Origin: JAGOVB01 sp964577365
GTDB taxonomy: Bacteria; Patescibacteriota; Minisyncoccia; Phycocordibacterales; PALSA-1337
Assembly (NCBI GenBank): GCA_964577365.1
Contig: CAZNYP010000009.1
Location: 1-25,492, forward strand
Direction of reading: 5' to 3'
DNA length: 25,492 nucleotides
Shown here: positions 1 through 6,340 of the stretch, one piece after another
Position numbering within the stretch: the stretch's first letter is position 1
Layout of the letters: every line of letters begins with the position of its first letter
Position numbers and translations under genes: made by a program
The notes under the pieces: generated by a model
Seen by the model: only the letters and a program-made list of their open reading frames with translations
What the model was told of the DNA's origin: nothing
Databases searched by the model: none

Positions 1-1
1 T

Positions 2-94
2 GGTCCAAACCGCATCGTCATGAAAATCCTCAACCTTCCAAATATTCGTGAGACTGCGTTTACCCCAAGAGACGTAAAGCGCTTGAATCCATAG
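2..94 (+). CDS. C-terminal end of an unrecognised gene (partial)
   Basis: An open frame enters from the left edge and runs 30 codons to a TAG stop at 92-94. The visible tail contains the stretch NLPNIRETAFTPRDVKRLNP, which I do not recognise. The frame fits an upstream gene on the same strand as the cold-shock gene, and the cold-shock promoter begins right after its stop. No domain can be assigned from this fragment, and it could also be a chance frame. Confidence 0.45.
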   Translation, partial: GPNRIVMKILNLPNIRETAFTPRDVKRLNP

Positions 95-123
95 TTGAAC
101 CCATAGCATATCCATGCTACTAT
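95..123 (+). promoter_or_regulatory. Sigma70-type promoter of the cold-shock gene
   Basis: TTGAAC (95-100), a 17-base spacer, then TACTAT (118-123) preceded by TGc, an extended -10. A start near 130 leaves an A-rich leader of about 45 bases before the ATG at 175. Leaders are usual for cold-shock mRNAs, whereas most other units in this window appear to have none. Confidence 0.6.
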
Positions 124-174
124 AGAGCGCAAAGGAACGTCGTCGACTTCTATAACAAAAAAACAAACACAAAA

Positions 175-372
175 ATGACCGGAGTAATAAAAACACTTAC
201 AGACAAGGGATTTGGTTTCATCGCTCGAGAGGGTGAAGCAAAGGACCTTTTCTTCCATTCAAAAGATTTGAATGGTGTCACTTTTGATTCACTAAAGACT
301 GGTGTGACTGTCACATTCGAAGTCGAAGATGGACCAAAGGGACCAAGTGCAAAGAACGTACAGCTCGCATAA
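175..372 (+). CDS. cspA: Cold-shock domain protein (CspA family)
   Basis: A 65-residue single cold-shock domain, the usual length of CspA proteins. It is an OB-fold RNA and single-strand DNA binding protein that melts mRNA structure in the cytoplasm. The two RNA-binding motifs are clear: RNP1-like KGFGFIA near residues 11-17 and RNP2-like LFFH near residues 25-28. The C-terminal GPKGPSAKNVQL matches the family's usual ending. The gene has its own promoter and a hairpin terminator right after it, so it is a single-gene unit. The leader has no Shine-Dalgarno site next to the ATG but is very A-rich. Family assignment is secure; the exact paralogue name is not. Confidence 0.95.
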   Translation: MTGVIKTLTDKGFGFIAREGEAKDLFFHSKDLNGVTFDSLKTGVTVTFEVEDGPKGPSAKNVQLA

Positions 373-388
373 TGCACGCTGCGAAAAG

Positions 389-411
389 ACGCCTCGAAAG
401 GGGCGTTTTTT
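389..411 (+). terminator. Rho-independent terminator after the cold-shock gene
   Basis: The hairpin acgcctc / ggggcgt (389-395 with 400-406) has a GAAA loop and runs into six Ts (406-411). Confidence 0.85.
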
Positions 412-417
412 CGTGCG

Positions 418-426
418 TGATATAAT
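418..426 (+). promoter_or_regulatory. Extended -10 TGaTATAAT that fixes the next start codon
   Basis: TGa then TATAAT at 421-426. The ATG at 433 lies exactly six bases downstream, where transcription should begin, so the mRNA is probably leaderless. This favours 433 over the in-frame ATG at 427, which would fall upstream of the transcript. Confidence 0.7.
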
Positions 427-432
427 ATGGGG

Positions 433-876
433 ATGAAAGACCAATTACAAAAAGGTTTCTATTTGGAAAATTCAAATACGCTTCTTGAGTGGAACACTCC
501 ACTTGAGCAACTCGCACAAAAGACTGGTGGGTTTTTAAACAGCGATCGATTTTACTGGACGCAATCTACTTTTTTGTCGGGATTGCAGTATTTGCTCTCA
601 TCTGAAAATGGCGTACCTATGGATGCGCCATTTAAAACTATTCTGGCATATGTGGGGCTAAATTCAGAAGGGCTATGGGAGGATCATCTTTCGTTGGAGG
701 GATTTGATACGATTTCAGCGCACCTCATCAAGCTTTTTGGTGAACCATATGAAGTGGTTCCGCGAAATGATAATGGTGAAAAGTCACAATCTTGGAAGGT
801 GGGCAAGGTTACCATCAGATTGAGCATTATTGAGCATTTTGCCTTGAAGTGCTTTCTAATTATAAGCATTAAGTAG
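433..876 (+). CDS. Hypothetical protein, 147 aa
   Basis: A small soluble protein with no signal peptide or membrane segment and no motif I recognise. The N-terminal two thirds are balanced and acidic. The last ten or so residues become hydrophobic (FALKCFLIISIK), which could mean a frameshifted or truncated C-terminus. The ATG at 433 is chosen over 427 because it sits six bases after a perfect extended -10. The stop is followed within ten bases by the promoter of the flavin operon, so this looks like a single-gene unit without an obvious terminator. Confidence 0.7.
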   Translation: MKDQLQKGFYLENSNTLLEWNTPLEQLAQKTGGFLNSDRFYWTQSTFLSGLQYLLSSENGVPMDAPFKTILAYVGLNSEGLWEDHLSLEGFDTISAHLIKLFGEPYEVVPRNDNGEKSQSWKVGKVTIRLSIIEHFALKCFLIISIK

Positions 877-882
877 TACTTA

Positions 883-891
883 TGTTATAAT
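883..891 (+). promoter_or_regulatory. Extended -10 TGtTATAAT of the flavin-Msr operon
   Basis: TGt then TATAAT at 886-891, eight bases before the ATG at 900. The leader is therefore absent or one or two bases long. All five genes up to 4285 can be read from this promoter. Confidence 0.7.
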
Positions 892-899
892 CAAAATAT

Positions 900-1325
900 A
901 TGAAAACACGTCAATCAAACACAAAAAAAATAGTAGCTGGGCTCGTCATCATCCTCATTATCGCGATCGGTATCTGGTATTATCGTATGGACAAAACCGT
1001 AGTAGAACCAGCTCCTGTGGTTCAAAATACCTACAAGGATGGTACCTATAGCGCGACTGGTGCCTACACCTCTCCAGCTGGAAAAGAAGAAATCGGTGTC
1101 TCTCTTACACTCAAGGGCAATATCATCACGGACGTTACCTTTACCCCAAAAGCTACCAACAAAGTTTCTATAAAGCTTCAGGATATGTTTGCGGGTGGTT
1201 ACAAAGCAGTTGTTGTCGGCAAGACACTTGACGAAGTACAACTCGACAAGGTTTCTGGCTCATCTCTTACTCCAAAAGGCTGGAACGATGCAATCGAAAA
1301 AATCAAACTGGAAGCACAAGCATAG
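900..1325 (+). CDS. Membrane-anchored FMN-binding (FMN_bind) domain protein
   Basis: A 141-residue protein with one N-terminal membrane anchor (about residues 11-28) after a basic start (MKTRQSNTKK), so the rest should face outward. The body is a single FMN_bind domain of the NqrC/RnfG type: it starts at YKDGTYSATGAY and ends with D116-K-V-S-G-S-S122-L-T124. That stretch matches the SGA(T/S) site where ApbE attaches FMN through a phosphoester. Here the site reads SGSS, so the acceptor would be Ser122 or a nearby Thr instead of the usual Thr. It is the first gene of the operon and overlaps apbE by 38 bases. Probable role (inference): extracytoplasmic flavin electron carrier fed by the NqrB/RnfD-FNR protein encoded two genes downstream. 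Confidence 0.88.
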   Translation: MKTRQSNTKKIVAGLVIILIIAIGIWYYRMDKTVVEPAPVVQNTYKDGTYSATGAYTSPAGKEEIGVSLTLKGNIITDVTFTPKATNKVSIKLQDMFAGGYKAVVVGKTLDEVQLDKVSGSSLTPKGWNDAIEKIKLEAQA

Positions 1326-2085
1326 TTTTGAGGCTATCGGTACCTCGTGGACTATCGAGGCTGATGCTATCGATATAGAAAAAATACAGGCTCGCATCGC
1401 AGAATTTGATAAAAATTATTCGCGTTTCCGTACCGACTCTCTGGTCTGGACTATGCGTACACCTGGAACATACACACTCCCTGGTGATTCTCAGCCGTTA
1501 TTTGATCTGTATCAAAAGCTCTACTATCTGACGGATGGAAAAATGACCCCACTCATTGGTACAGTTATGGAACAATCGGGGTACGACAAAGACTACTCAC
1601 TTGTAGAAAAGAAACTAGAGACGCCTCCATTATGGGATGATGCTATTGAGTACGATTTTCCAAAACTCATTGTAAAACAACCAATTCTCATCGATGTCGG
1701 CGCAATCGGCAAGGGATATTTAATCGATATTGTCGGCGGTCTCATCGAAGGTAATTATGTAATTGATGCAGGTGGAGATATAAAGGTAAACGGAGTCACA
1801 CAAACAATCGGACTAGAAAATCCAGACAACACTAGTCAGGTAATCAATACGATTGAAATAAAAGATAGAAGCATTGCTGGCTCGTCGGGAAATCGTCGAA
1901 AGTGGGGAAGGTTTAACCATATCATCGATCCGTTTAGACTACAGTCGCCAGAACACATAAAAGCGACATGGGCCATCGCTGATACTGCCATGCTTGCTGA
2001 TGGATTGGCCTCAGCACTCTATTTTGCAGACCCAGAAGAGCTCAAAAAACATTTTGACTTTGAATACTATATAATAAAGACATGA
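1288..2085 (+). CDS. apbE: FAD:protein FMN transferase (ApbE family)
   Basis: ApbE moves FMN from FAD onto a Ser/Thr of FMN-binding proteins, here most simply the product of the preceding gene. Family landmarks in the 265-residue protein are MTPLIGTVMEQSGYD (about 86-100), the DVGAIGKGYLID core (136-147), the DAGGDIKVNG loop (160-169), AGSSGNRRK (197-205) followed by HIIDP (211-215), and the metal-site helix ADGLASAL (237-244). The start at 1288 lies inside the upstream gene, which suggests translational coupling; a longer frame from 1189 adds unrelated residues. No signal peptide or lipobox is visible, although most bacterial ApbE proteins that serve outer flavoproteins are exported. Its stop overlaps the next start by four bases (ATGA). 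Confidence 0.9.
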   Translation: MQSKKSNWKHKHSFEAIGTSWTIEADAIDIEKIQARIAEFDKNYSRFRTDSLVWTMRTPGTYTLPGDSQPLFDLYQKLYYLTDGKMTPLIGTVMEQSGYDKDYSLVEKKLETPPLWDDAIEYDFPKLIVKQPILIDVGAIGKGYLIDIVGGLIEGNYVIDAGGDIKVNGVTQTIGLENPDNTSQVINTIEIKDRSIAGSSGNRRKWGRFNHIIDPFRLQSPEHIKATWAIADTAMLADGLASALYFADPEELKKHFDFEYYIIKT

Positions 2086-3419
2086 AATACATCGATAACT
2101 TCCTAAACTCAATCACCATGTACAAGCTCGTCTTGTACGGACTCTTTATCATGGCCCTGTACGCAGTCGCTTTCGAGGGACCCAAAATACTGATACCGCT
2201 TTTTATACTATTTTTTGTTTGTTATGGAGTAAATATAGCTCTTTCAAAAATATTCAAAATACCGATGAATGCAGAGTCATCGAGCATCACGGCTCTAATT
2301 CTATTTTTCCTCATCGCTCCATATGCTTCGATATGGGTATTCGTCTCTGCTGGAGTAGTTGCGATGCTTTCAAAGTTTGTCTTGGCATATAAAAAGAAAC
2401 ATATATTGAACCCAGTGATTGCATCTGCGTTTATTTTGTCACTTTTTGGAGTTGCTGATTTTACCTGGTGGGTCGGTAGTGCATTTATGCTACCAGTAGT
2501 TGCAGTCGTTGGTCTCCTTGTTGTTCGTAAGATCCGCAGATTTTATCTATTTGTATCATTTCTTGTACTTGCTATTGTTGCAGCGTTCATTCAGGGTATA
2601 AGTATCTCAGAGTTATTTCTATCGTGGCCGCTCATATTCCTCGGTACAATCATGCTCACCGAACCTCTTTCTACACCACCCACGCATAAGCTGCAGGTAG
2701 TGTACGGTGCTATTGTCGGTGCTCTGTTTACCTTTGGACCAGTCCCCGCACTGCTTGCAGGAAATATATTCTCGTACCTTGTTAGTCCAAAGCAGTTGCT
2801 GCTGCTCAAATTAAAAGAGAAAAAAGAGATCGCTGAAAATATCTGGGAATTTATATTTTCTAGTCCTGAAAAATTAAGATTCAAAGCAGGGCAGTATGCC
2901 GAGTGGACGCTGCCGCTTGAGGCGGCGGACAGCAGGGGGAATCGCCGTTATTTTACTATCGCTTCTGCACCTTCAGAAGAAAATATCCATCTAGGCATCC
3001 GAGTAAACAAAGACGGATCTAGCTACAAGAGAGCCCTACTTGCTATGAATCAAGGTGACACCATCGCTATATCTCAGATTTCTGGAGACTTCACTCTCCC
3101 TGAGGACAAAAATAAGAAGCTCGCGTTTATCGCAGGTGGTATCGGAGTGACTCCATTTAGAAGCATGATCGCATCAGATCCGACTCGAGATATTGTTCTG
3201 TTTTATTTAGCAGCAAATCCAAAAGCTTTTGCCTACAAAGATGTGTTGGAAAAGGTAAAGACTATATATGCAGACAAAGCCACCCCCGAGCAGTTAACAG
3301 AGTACAAAGATCGAACATTTTACATCTCTGGTCCAAACATGATGGTGGACGTCTATAAAAAAATACTTAAAGACATCGGGGTAAAAGAAATTATTACTGA
3401 TTATTTCCCTGGATACTAA
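2082..3419 (+). CDS. NqrB/RnfD-like membrane domain fused to an FNR-type FAD/NAD(P)H reductase
   Basis: A 445-residue two-part protein. Residues 1 to about 235 form a multi-helix membrane domain of the NqrB/RnfD type: NAESSSITALILF (63-75) corresponds to the family's helix-start motif, WWVGSA lies at 129-134, and MLTEPLSTPPTHK with VVYGAIVGAL spans 191-215. No clear SGAT flavinylation site is visible in this part. Residues about 236-445 form a ferredoxin-NADP reductase module: flavin motif RRYFTIASAP (288-297), nucleotide motif AGGIGVTP (351-358), ISGPNMM (415-421) and a C-terminal aromatic YFPGY. Expected role: oxidise NAD(P)H in the cytosol and pass electrons into the membrane. Such fusions are known in flavin-based extracytosolic electron transfer systems. 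The neighbours apbE, FMN_bind, msrA and msrB are in one operon. Confidence 0.88.
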   Translation: MKYIDNFLNSITMYKLVLYGLFIMALYAVAFEGPKILIPLFILFFVCYGVNIALSKIFKIPMNAESSSITALILFFLIAPYASIWVFVSAGVVAMLSKFVLAYKKKHILNPVIASAFILSLFGVADFTWWVGSAFMLPVVAVVGLLVVRKIRRFYLFVSFLVLAIVAAFIQGISISELFLSWPLIFLGTIMLTEPLSTPPTHKLQVVYGAIVGALFTFGPVPALLAGNIFSYLVSPKQLLLLKLKEKKEIAENIWEFIFSSPEKLRFKAGQYAEWTLPLEAADSRGNRRYFTIASAPSEENIHLGIRVNKDGSSYKRALLAMNQGDTIAISQISGDFTLPEDKNKKLAFIAGGIGVTPFRSMIASDPTRDIVLFYLAANPKAFAYKDVLEKVKTIYADKATPEQLTEYKDRTFYISGPNMMVDVYKKILKDIGVKEIITDYFPGY

Positions 3420-3422
3420 ATT

Positions 3423-3932
3423 ATGAAAACGATATATTTTGGTGGCGGATGTTTTTGGTGTACAGAGGCAGTGTTCAAGATGCTCAAAGGGGTCTCGAAA
3501 GTCCTCCCAGGATATATGGGCGGCACCGTACCAAACCCTACCTACGATCAGGTCTGTGGTGGGATGACTGGACATGCAGAGGTAGTACTCGTAGAGTATG
3601 ACCCTGCTATTATAAAGATCGAGGATTTGCTCACGGTGTTTTTTGGTAGTCACGATCCTACAACAAAGAACCGACAGGGGAATGATGTGGGTACTCAGTA
3701 TCGCTCAGTTATTTTTTACCAGGATCAAAAGGAAGTGATTGAGAAATTTGTAAAAGACCTCGGTATCCCTGCGGTGACCGAGCTCGAACCTGCAACCATT
3801 TTTTACGAGGCAGAAAACTATCACCACGACTACTTTGCAAATAATCCCGGAAATCCATACTGTCAGGTCATTATCAATCCAAAGCTAGAAAAGGTGCAGG
3901 AAAAGTTTGCTAATTTATTAAAAACTATATGA
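3423..3932 (+). CDS. msrA: Peptide-methionine (S)-S-oxide reductase MsrA
   Basis: A 169-residue MsrA of normal bacterial length. It reduces the S epimer of methionine sulfoxide in proteins. The catalytic motif GGCFWCTEA puts the nucleophile at Cys10. TGHAEVV (49-55) and the C-terminal YHHDYF (133-138) are family signatures, and Cys147 (NPYCQ) is a likely resolving cysteine. There is no signal peptide, so it should be cytosolic. It starts three bases after the upstream stop and overlaps msrB by four bases, so it is translated as part of the flavin operon. A second, fused MsrA lies at 16498-17763. Confidence 0.95.
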   Translation: MKTIYFGGGCFWCTEAVFKMLKGVSKVLPGYMGGTVPNPTYDQVCGGMTGHAEVVLVEYDPAIIKIEDLLTVFFGSHDPTTKNRQGNDVGTQYRSVIFYQDQKEVIEKFVKDLGIPAVTELEPATIFYEAENYHHDYFANNPGNPYCQVIINPKLEKVQEKFANLLKTI

Positions 3933-4285
3933 AAGAACTCACCCCAGAACAAATCCACGTATTAAAAGAAAAGGGAACTGAAGCACCATTTTCAGGAAAG
4001 CTTTTGCATGAGACAGCAGACGGTATATATAAATGTGCGAATTGTGAAAATCCGCTCTACTCCTCAGAGGCAAAATTCGACTCTGGTACAGGTTGGCCGA
4101 GCTTTGATGCTACACTCCCTGGAGCGGTGGAATATGTAGAGGATGATGCACATGGCATGCATCGAACTGAAGTAGTGTGTGCAAAATGCAAATCACACCT
4201 AGGACATGTCTTTGATGATGGACCGACAAAAACAGGAAAGAGATACTGTATGAATTCTGTGTGTTTGGATTTGGATAAAAAATAA
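3929..4285 (+). CDS. msrB: Peptide-methionine (R)-S-oxide reductase MsrB
   Basis: A 118-residue MsrB that reduces the R epimer of methionine sulfoxide. Zinc-binding pairs are present (C36-A-N-C39 and C84-A-K-C87). The core motifs are DSGTGWPSF (51-59), HLGHVFDDGP (90-99) and the catalytic RYCMNS with Cys107. The position in GxGWPSF that is a resolving Cys in many MsrBs is Thr here; Cys112, five residues after the nucleophile, is the only nearby candidate for a partner. No signal peptide. It is the last gene of the flavin-Msr operon and is separated from the opposing gene by a hairpin. Confidence 0.95.
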   Translation: MKELTPEQIHVLKEKGTEAPFSGKLLHETADGIYKCANCENPLYSSEAKFDSGTGWPSFDATLPGAVEYVEDDAHGMHRTEVVCAKCKSHLGHVFDDGPTKTGKRYCMNSVCLDLDKK

Positions 4286-4288
4286 AAA

Positions 4289-4320
4289 ACAGCGGGCCCA
4301 CATCCTGTGGTGCCCGCTGT
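4289..4320 (-). terminator. Terminator for the minus-strand orphan gene
   Basis: The stem cagcgggc / gcccgctg (4290-4297 with 4312-4319) has an inner ccaca / tgtgg stem. Read on the minus strand it is followed by TTTTTTATTTTTT. It lies between convergent genes and may also stop the flavin operon, but the T-run is on the minus side. Confidence 0.8.
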
Positions 4321-4337
4321 GCGATTTGGAGAGACTA

Positions 4338-4667
4338 TCAGTCAGTGTCCCAGAGCCAGAGGTTATTCACGTGGCCGTAGGCGTGATGGTTGTGTCCCTG
4401 GTGCACATTCCCGTAGTTACCACGGTCTCGAGGCCTCATAAAATATGCCTGAGCCATGTCTTCATTTGCGCCCTCTTTGATGCTTGTATTGTCGACTGCG
4501 AGGACGCACCAACAGTCATCATGCGGAAACATCTCTTGGTCAAACGTGTTTGGGAGCTGTAGACGACCGACGACGAGGCTGAACCGCTGAGGTTCGTTGT
4601 TCGTCTTGGCAAGGTCTTCAGCGGCTTCTCCGCTCCGGATGTATTCGAGTGCAGCTTGACGTCTCAT
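4338..4667 (-). CDS. Hypothetical protein with a His-rich C-terminus, 109 aa
   Basis: I do not recognise this protein. The N-terminus (RRQAALEYIRSGEAAEDLAK) is helical and charged. The middle is ordinary globular sequence with DDCWCVLAVDN. The C-terminal 25 residues are rich in His, Asn and Trp (NVHQGHNHHAYGHVNNLWLW), which could bind metal or be a disordered tail. The gene is supported by a near-consensus promoter (TTGACA, 17 bases, TATCAT) and by a hairpin with a T-run after the stop. There is no signal peptide. By eye its base composition is richer in G and C than the flanking genes. Confidence 0.7.
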   Translation of the reverse strand: MRRQAALEYIRSGEAAEDLAKTNNEPQRFSLVVGRLQLPNTFDQEMFPHDDCWCVLAVDNTSIKEGANEDMAQAYFMRPRDRGNYGNVHQGHNHHAYGHVNNLWLWDTD

Positions 4668-4711
4668 TGGATTTGATTGAATGATTGTGATGAGCTGAAA
4701 CTAACTTTATT

Positions 4712-4740
4712 ATGATAACATATATAGTTATATGTGTCAA
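4712..4740 (-). promoter_or_regulatory. Sigma70 promoter of the His-rich orphan
   Basis: On the minus strand: TTGACA (4740-4735), a 17-base spacer, TATCAT (4717-4712). This leaves a leader of about 38 bases before the ATG at 4667, with no Shine-Dalgarno site. Confidence 0.8.
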
Positions 4741-4744
4741 ACAA

Positions 4745-4753
4745 TGCTACAAT
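4745..4753 (+). promoter_or_regulatory. Extended -10 TGcTACAAT of the M23 peptidase gene
   Basis: TGc then TACAAT at 4748-4753, six bases before the ATG at 4760. It is divergent from the orphan's promoter just upstream. It favours 4760 over the in-frame ATG at 4712, which lies inside promoter DNA. Confidence 0.7.
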
Positions 4754-4759
4754 TCACCT

Positions 4760-5509
4760 ATGCTATCCAAACTCCTCGCATTTATTTTCGGTACTGCGGC
4801 TATCATCGCACCGACCGCTACACCCATTCACCAAAACGTCATATACCAGGGTGATCCAGTTGCCATCACAGAAAACGGGAGGACAGTATTTTTTGGAACA
4901 GATCTCAATCAAAAAGTAGGTACGACAACATTTGAAAAGTTCGGCATAAAAAAGGACGTCTACATCACCAAACGTCCTCGTGAACAAAAGCCACTCGGCA
5001 TCCCACAGAGTCTCGGAGGCAATACAAAAGCGAGTCAGGACAAACTAGTCGCAGGGCTCAATGATGAAGCAAAGATCCTCCGCGAGCTCGTCTCGACCAG
5101 TACCAAACTCTGGACAGCACCATTTGGCATGCCTTTAAAAGAGGTACACATAAATGACAAATACGGATATTCACGCCAAACAGGGGTATACGAAATCGCA
5201 CATAAAGGGACTGATTTTCGTGCAAAAACCGGCACAGAGATCATGACGATAAATGATGGGAAAGTTATCTTGGTAAAATCTTTTAGAAACTATGGAAAGA
5301 CAGTCGTCGTCGATCATGGAGAAGGGGTGACGAGCCTCTATATGCACTTGTCTGAGTTTCGAGTGATGGAGGGGGAGATGGTCAAAAAAGGGCAGGTCAT
5401 AGGGCTTTCTGGTGCTACCGGGTATGCGACTGGGCCGCATTTGCATTTGAGTGTTAAGATAGATTCATATTCCATAGATCCTATGGTCTTCCTAAACTTT
5501 TTTAAGTAG
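4760..5509 (+). CDS. M23 family (LytM-type) metallopeptidase, exported
   Basis: A 249-residue protein with a signal-peptide-like N-terminus (MLSKLLAFIFGTAAIIAPTA) and a C-terminal peptidase M23 domain from about residue 120. The zinc motif is complete: H148-K-G-T-D152 and H227-L-H229, with the accessory His in YMHLSEF (196). Members cut peptide cross-bridges in peptidoglycan or act as regulators of such enzymes at the cell surface. The residues between the signal and the domain have no recognised fold. The start follows from the promoter position. It is a single gene; the next gene has its own promoter. Confidence 0.9.
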   Translation: MLSKLLAFIFGTAAIIAPTATPIHQNVIYQGDPVAITENGRTVFFGTDLNQKVGTTTFEKFGIKKDVYITKRPREQKPLGIPQSLGGNTKASQDKLVAGLNDEAKILRELVSTSTKLWTAPFGMPLKEVHINDKYGYSRQTGVYEIAHKGTDFRAKTGTEIMTINDGKVILVKSFRNYGKTVVVDHGEGVTSLYMHLSEFRVMEGEMVKKGQVIGLSGATGYATGPHLHLSVKIDSYSIDPMVFLNFFK

Positions 5510-5511
5510 TA

Positions 5512-5539
5512 TTGACAAGTTTGCCTTTTCATGTAGTAT
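5512..5539 (+). promoter_or_regulatory. Sigma70 promoter of the pseudopilin gene
   Basis: TTGACA (5512-5517), a 16-base spacer, TAGTAT (5534-5539). A start near 5546 leaves about 15 bases of leader. Confidence 0.65.
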
Positions 5540-5560
5540 TCACATTAGAAAGACTACAGA

Positions 5561-6259
5561 ATGAAAACACAACAGAGGGGTTTTACCCTCATCGAACTTT
5601 TGACAGTGATTTCGGTCATTGCCATCCTCGCGGCTCTGCTTCTCCCGGCCATGAGTCGGGCAAAGCACAAGGTGCGCAGCGTTGTCTGCCTGAGTAACCT
5701 CGGGTCAGTAGGTAAGAATCTCGGTATCGCACTCAGTGAAGATCCGCGCGGTACCTGGGTTCATGATGGTTACTACAATCAAAAAAAGATCGCCCAGTGT
5801 CCCGAAGCCACAAGGGTGGCAGACGGAGAAAGGGGATCGATCGATGAATCCTTTAGATCTGGTCCATTTGTCGGGAGTATCGGTCTGAATTATGGTGGCG
5901 TTGTGTTCGAAGCTGGAAAGCACAACGATCTCCAAGGATTCCTGAGACCCACTACACCATTTGCCCTCGATAGCTGTTTTCCTACAGCAAATCCTGGACC
6001 AAACGATATGCCGGCAACTAATCTGCGTAAAGGGACTCGCAAGAGCGGCTACTACAACATGCCTCCTCTCAACATTCCTCGCCATGGTGATCGGCCACTG
6101 AATGTCTCACAAGACTTTCCAGAGACGATTCCTCTACCAGGCGCCATCAATGTTGTTTTTGTAGATGGGCATGCCGAGCTCGTAAGGCTCAACCGCCTCT
6201 GGTTTCTCGACTGGCATCAGGCCTACGTGGCTCCAGCCAAACGCCCCGGTTTGCGCTGA
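5561..6259 (+). CDS. Type II secretion/type IV pilin-like protein with H-X9-DG tail
   Basis: A 232-residue prepilin. The N-terminus RGFTLIELL has the prepilin peptidase site (cut after Gly7, before Phe8) and Glu5 of the mature protein, followed by a hydrophobic helix and LLPAMSRAKHKVRSVVCLSN. The C-terminal half has PRHGDRPLN and later NVVFVDGHAELV, like the prepilin-processing-associated H-X9-DG domain, here with a longer loop between His and DGH. This pairing is typical of the large pseudopilin families of Planctomycetes, Verrucomicrobia and Lentisphaerae and is unexpected in a CPR-like genome. No prepilin peptidase or secretion ATPase is in the window. It has its own promoter and terminator, and codon use looks more GC-rich than its neighbours by eye. 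Confidence 0.85.
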   Translation: MKTQQRGFTLIELLTVISVIAILAALLLPAMSRAKHKVRSVVCLSNLGSVGKNLGIALSEDPRGTWVHDGYYNQKKIAQCPEATRVADGERGSIDESFRSGPFVGSIGLNYGGVVFEAGKHNDLQGFLRPTTPFALDSCFPTANPGPNDMPATNLRKGTRKSGYYNMPPLNIPRHGDRPLNVSQDFPETIPLPGAINVVFVDGHAELVRLNRLWFLDWHQAYVAPAKRPGLR

Positions 6260-6278
6260 GTCAACTCAGTTTTTTACA

Positions 6279-6310
6279 CCCCACCGTACGCCGGTGGGGC
6301 TTTCTTTTCT
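6279..6310 (+). terminator. Terminator after the pseudopilin gene
   Basis: The stem CCCCACC / GGTGGGG (6279-6285 with 6293-6299) is followed by cTTTCTTTTCT. Confidence 0.85.
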
Positions 6311-6340
6311 CATAAAATGTGGTAATCTGAAATCTCTCGT

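Noticed and set aside
1189..1287. Longer apbE frame starting at 1189
   Set aside because: The extra 33 residues overlap the FMN_bind domain coding sequence and look like neither ApbE nor a signal peptide; the ATG at 1288 fits better.
4326..4562. Plus-strand frame opposite the His-rich orphan
   Set aside because: It has no promoter or family match, while the minus-strand frame has a near-consensus promoter and a terminator.
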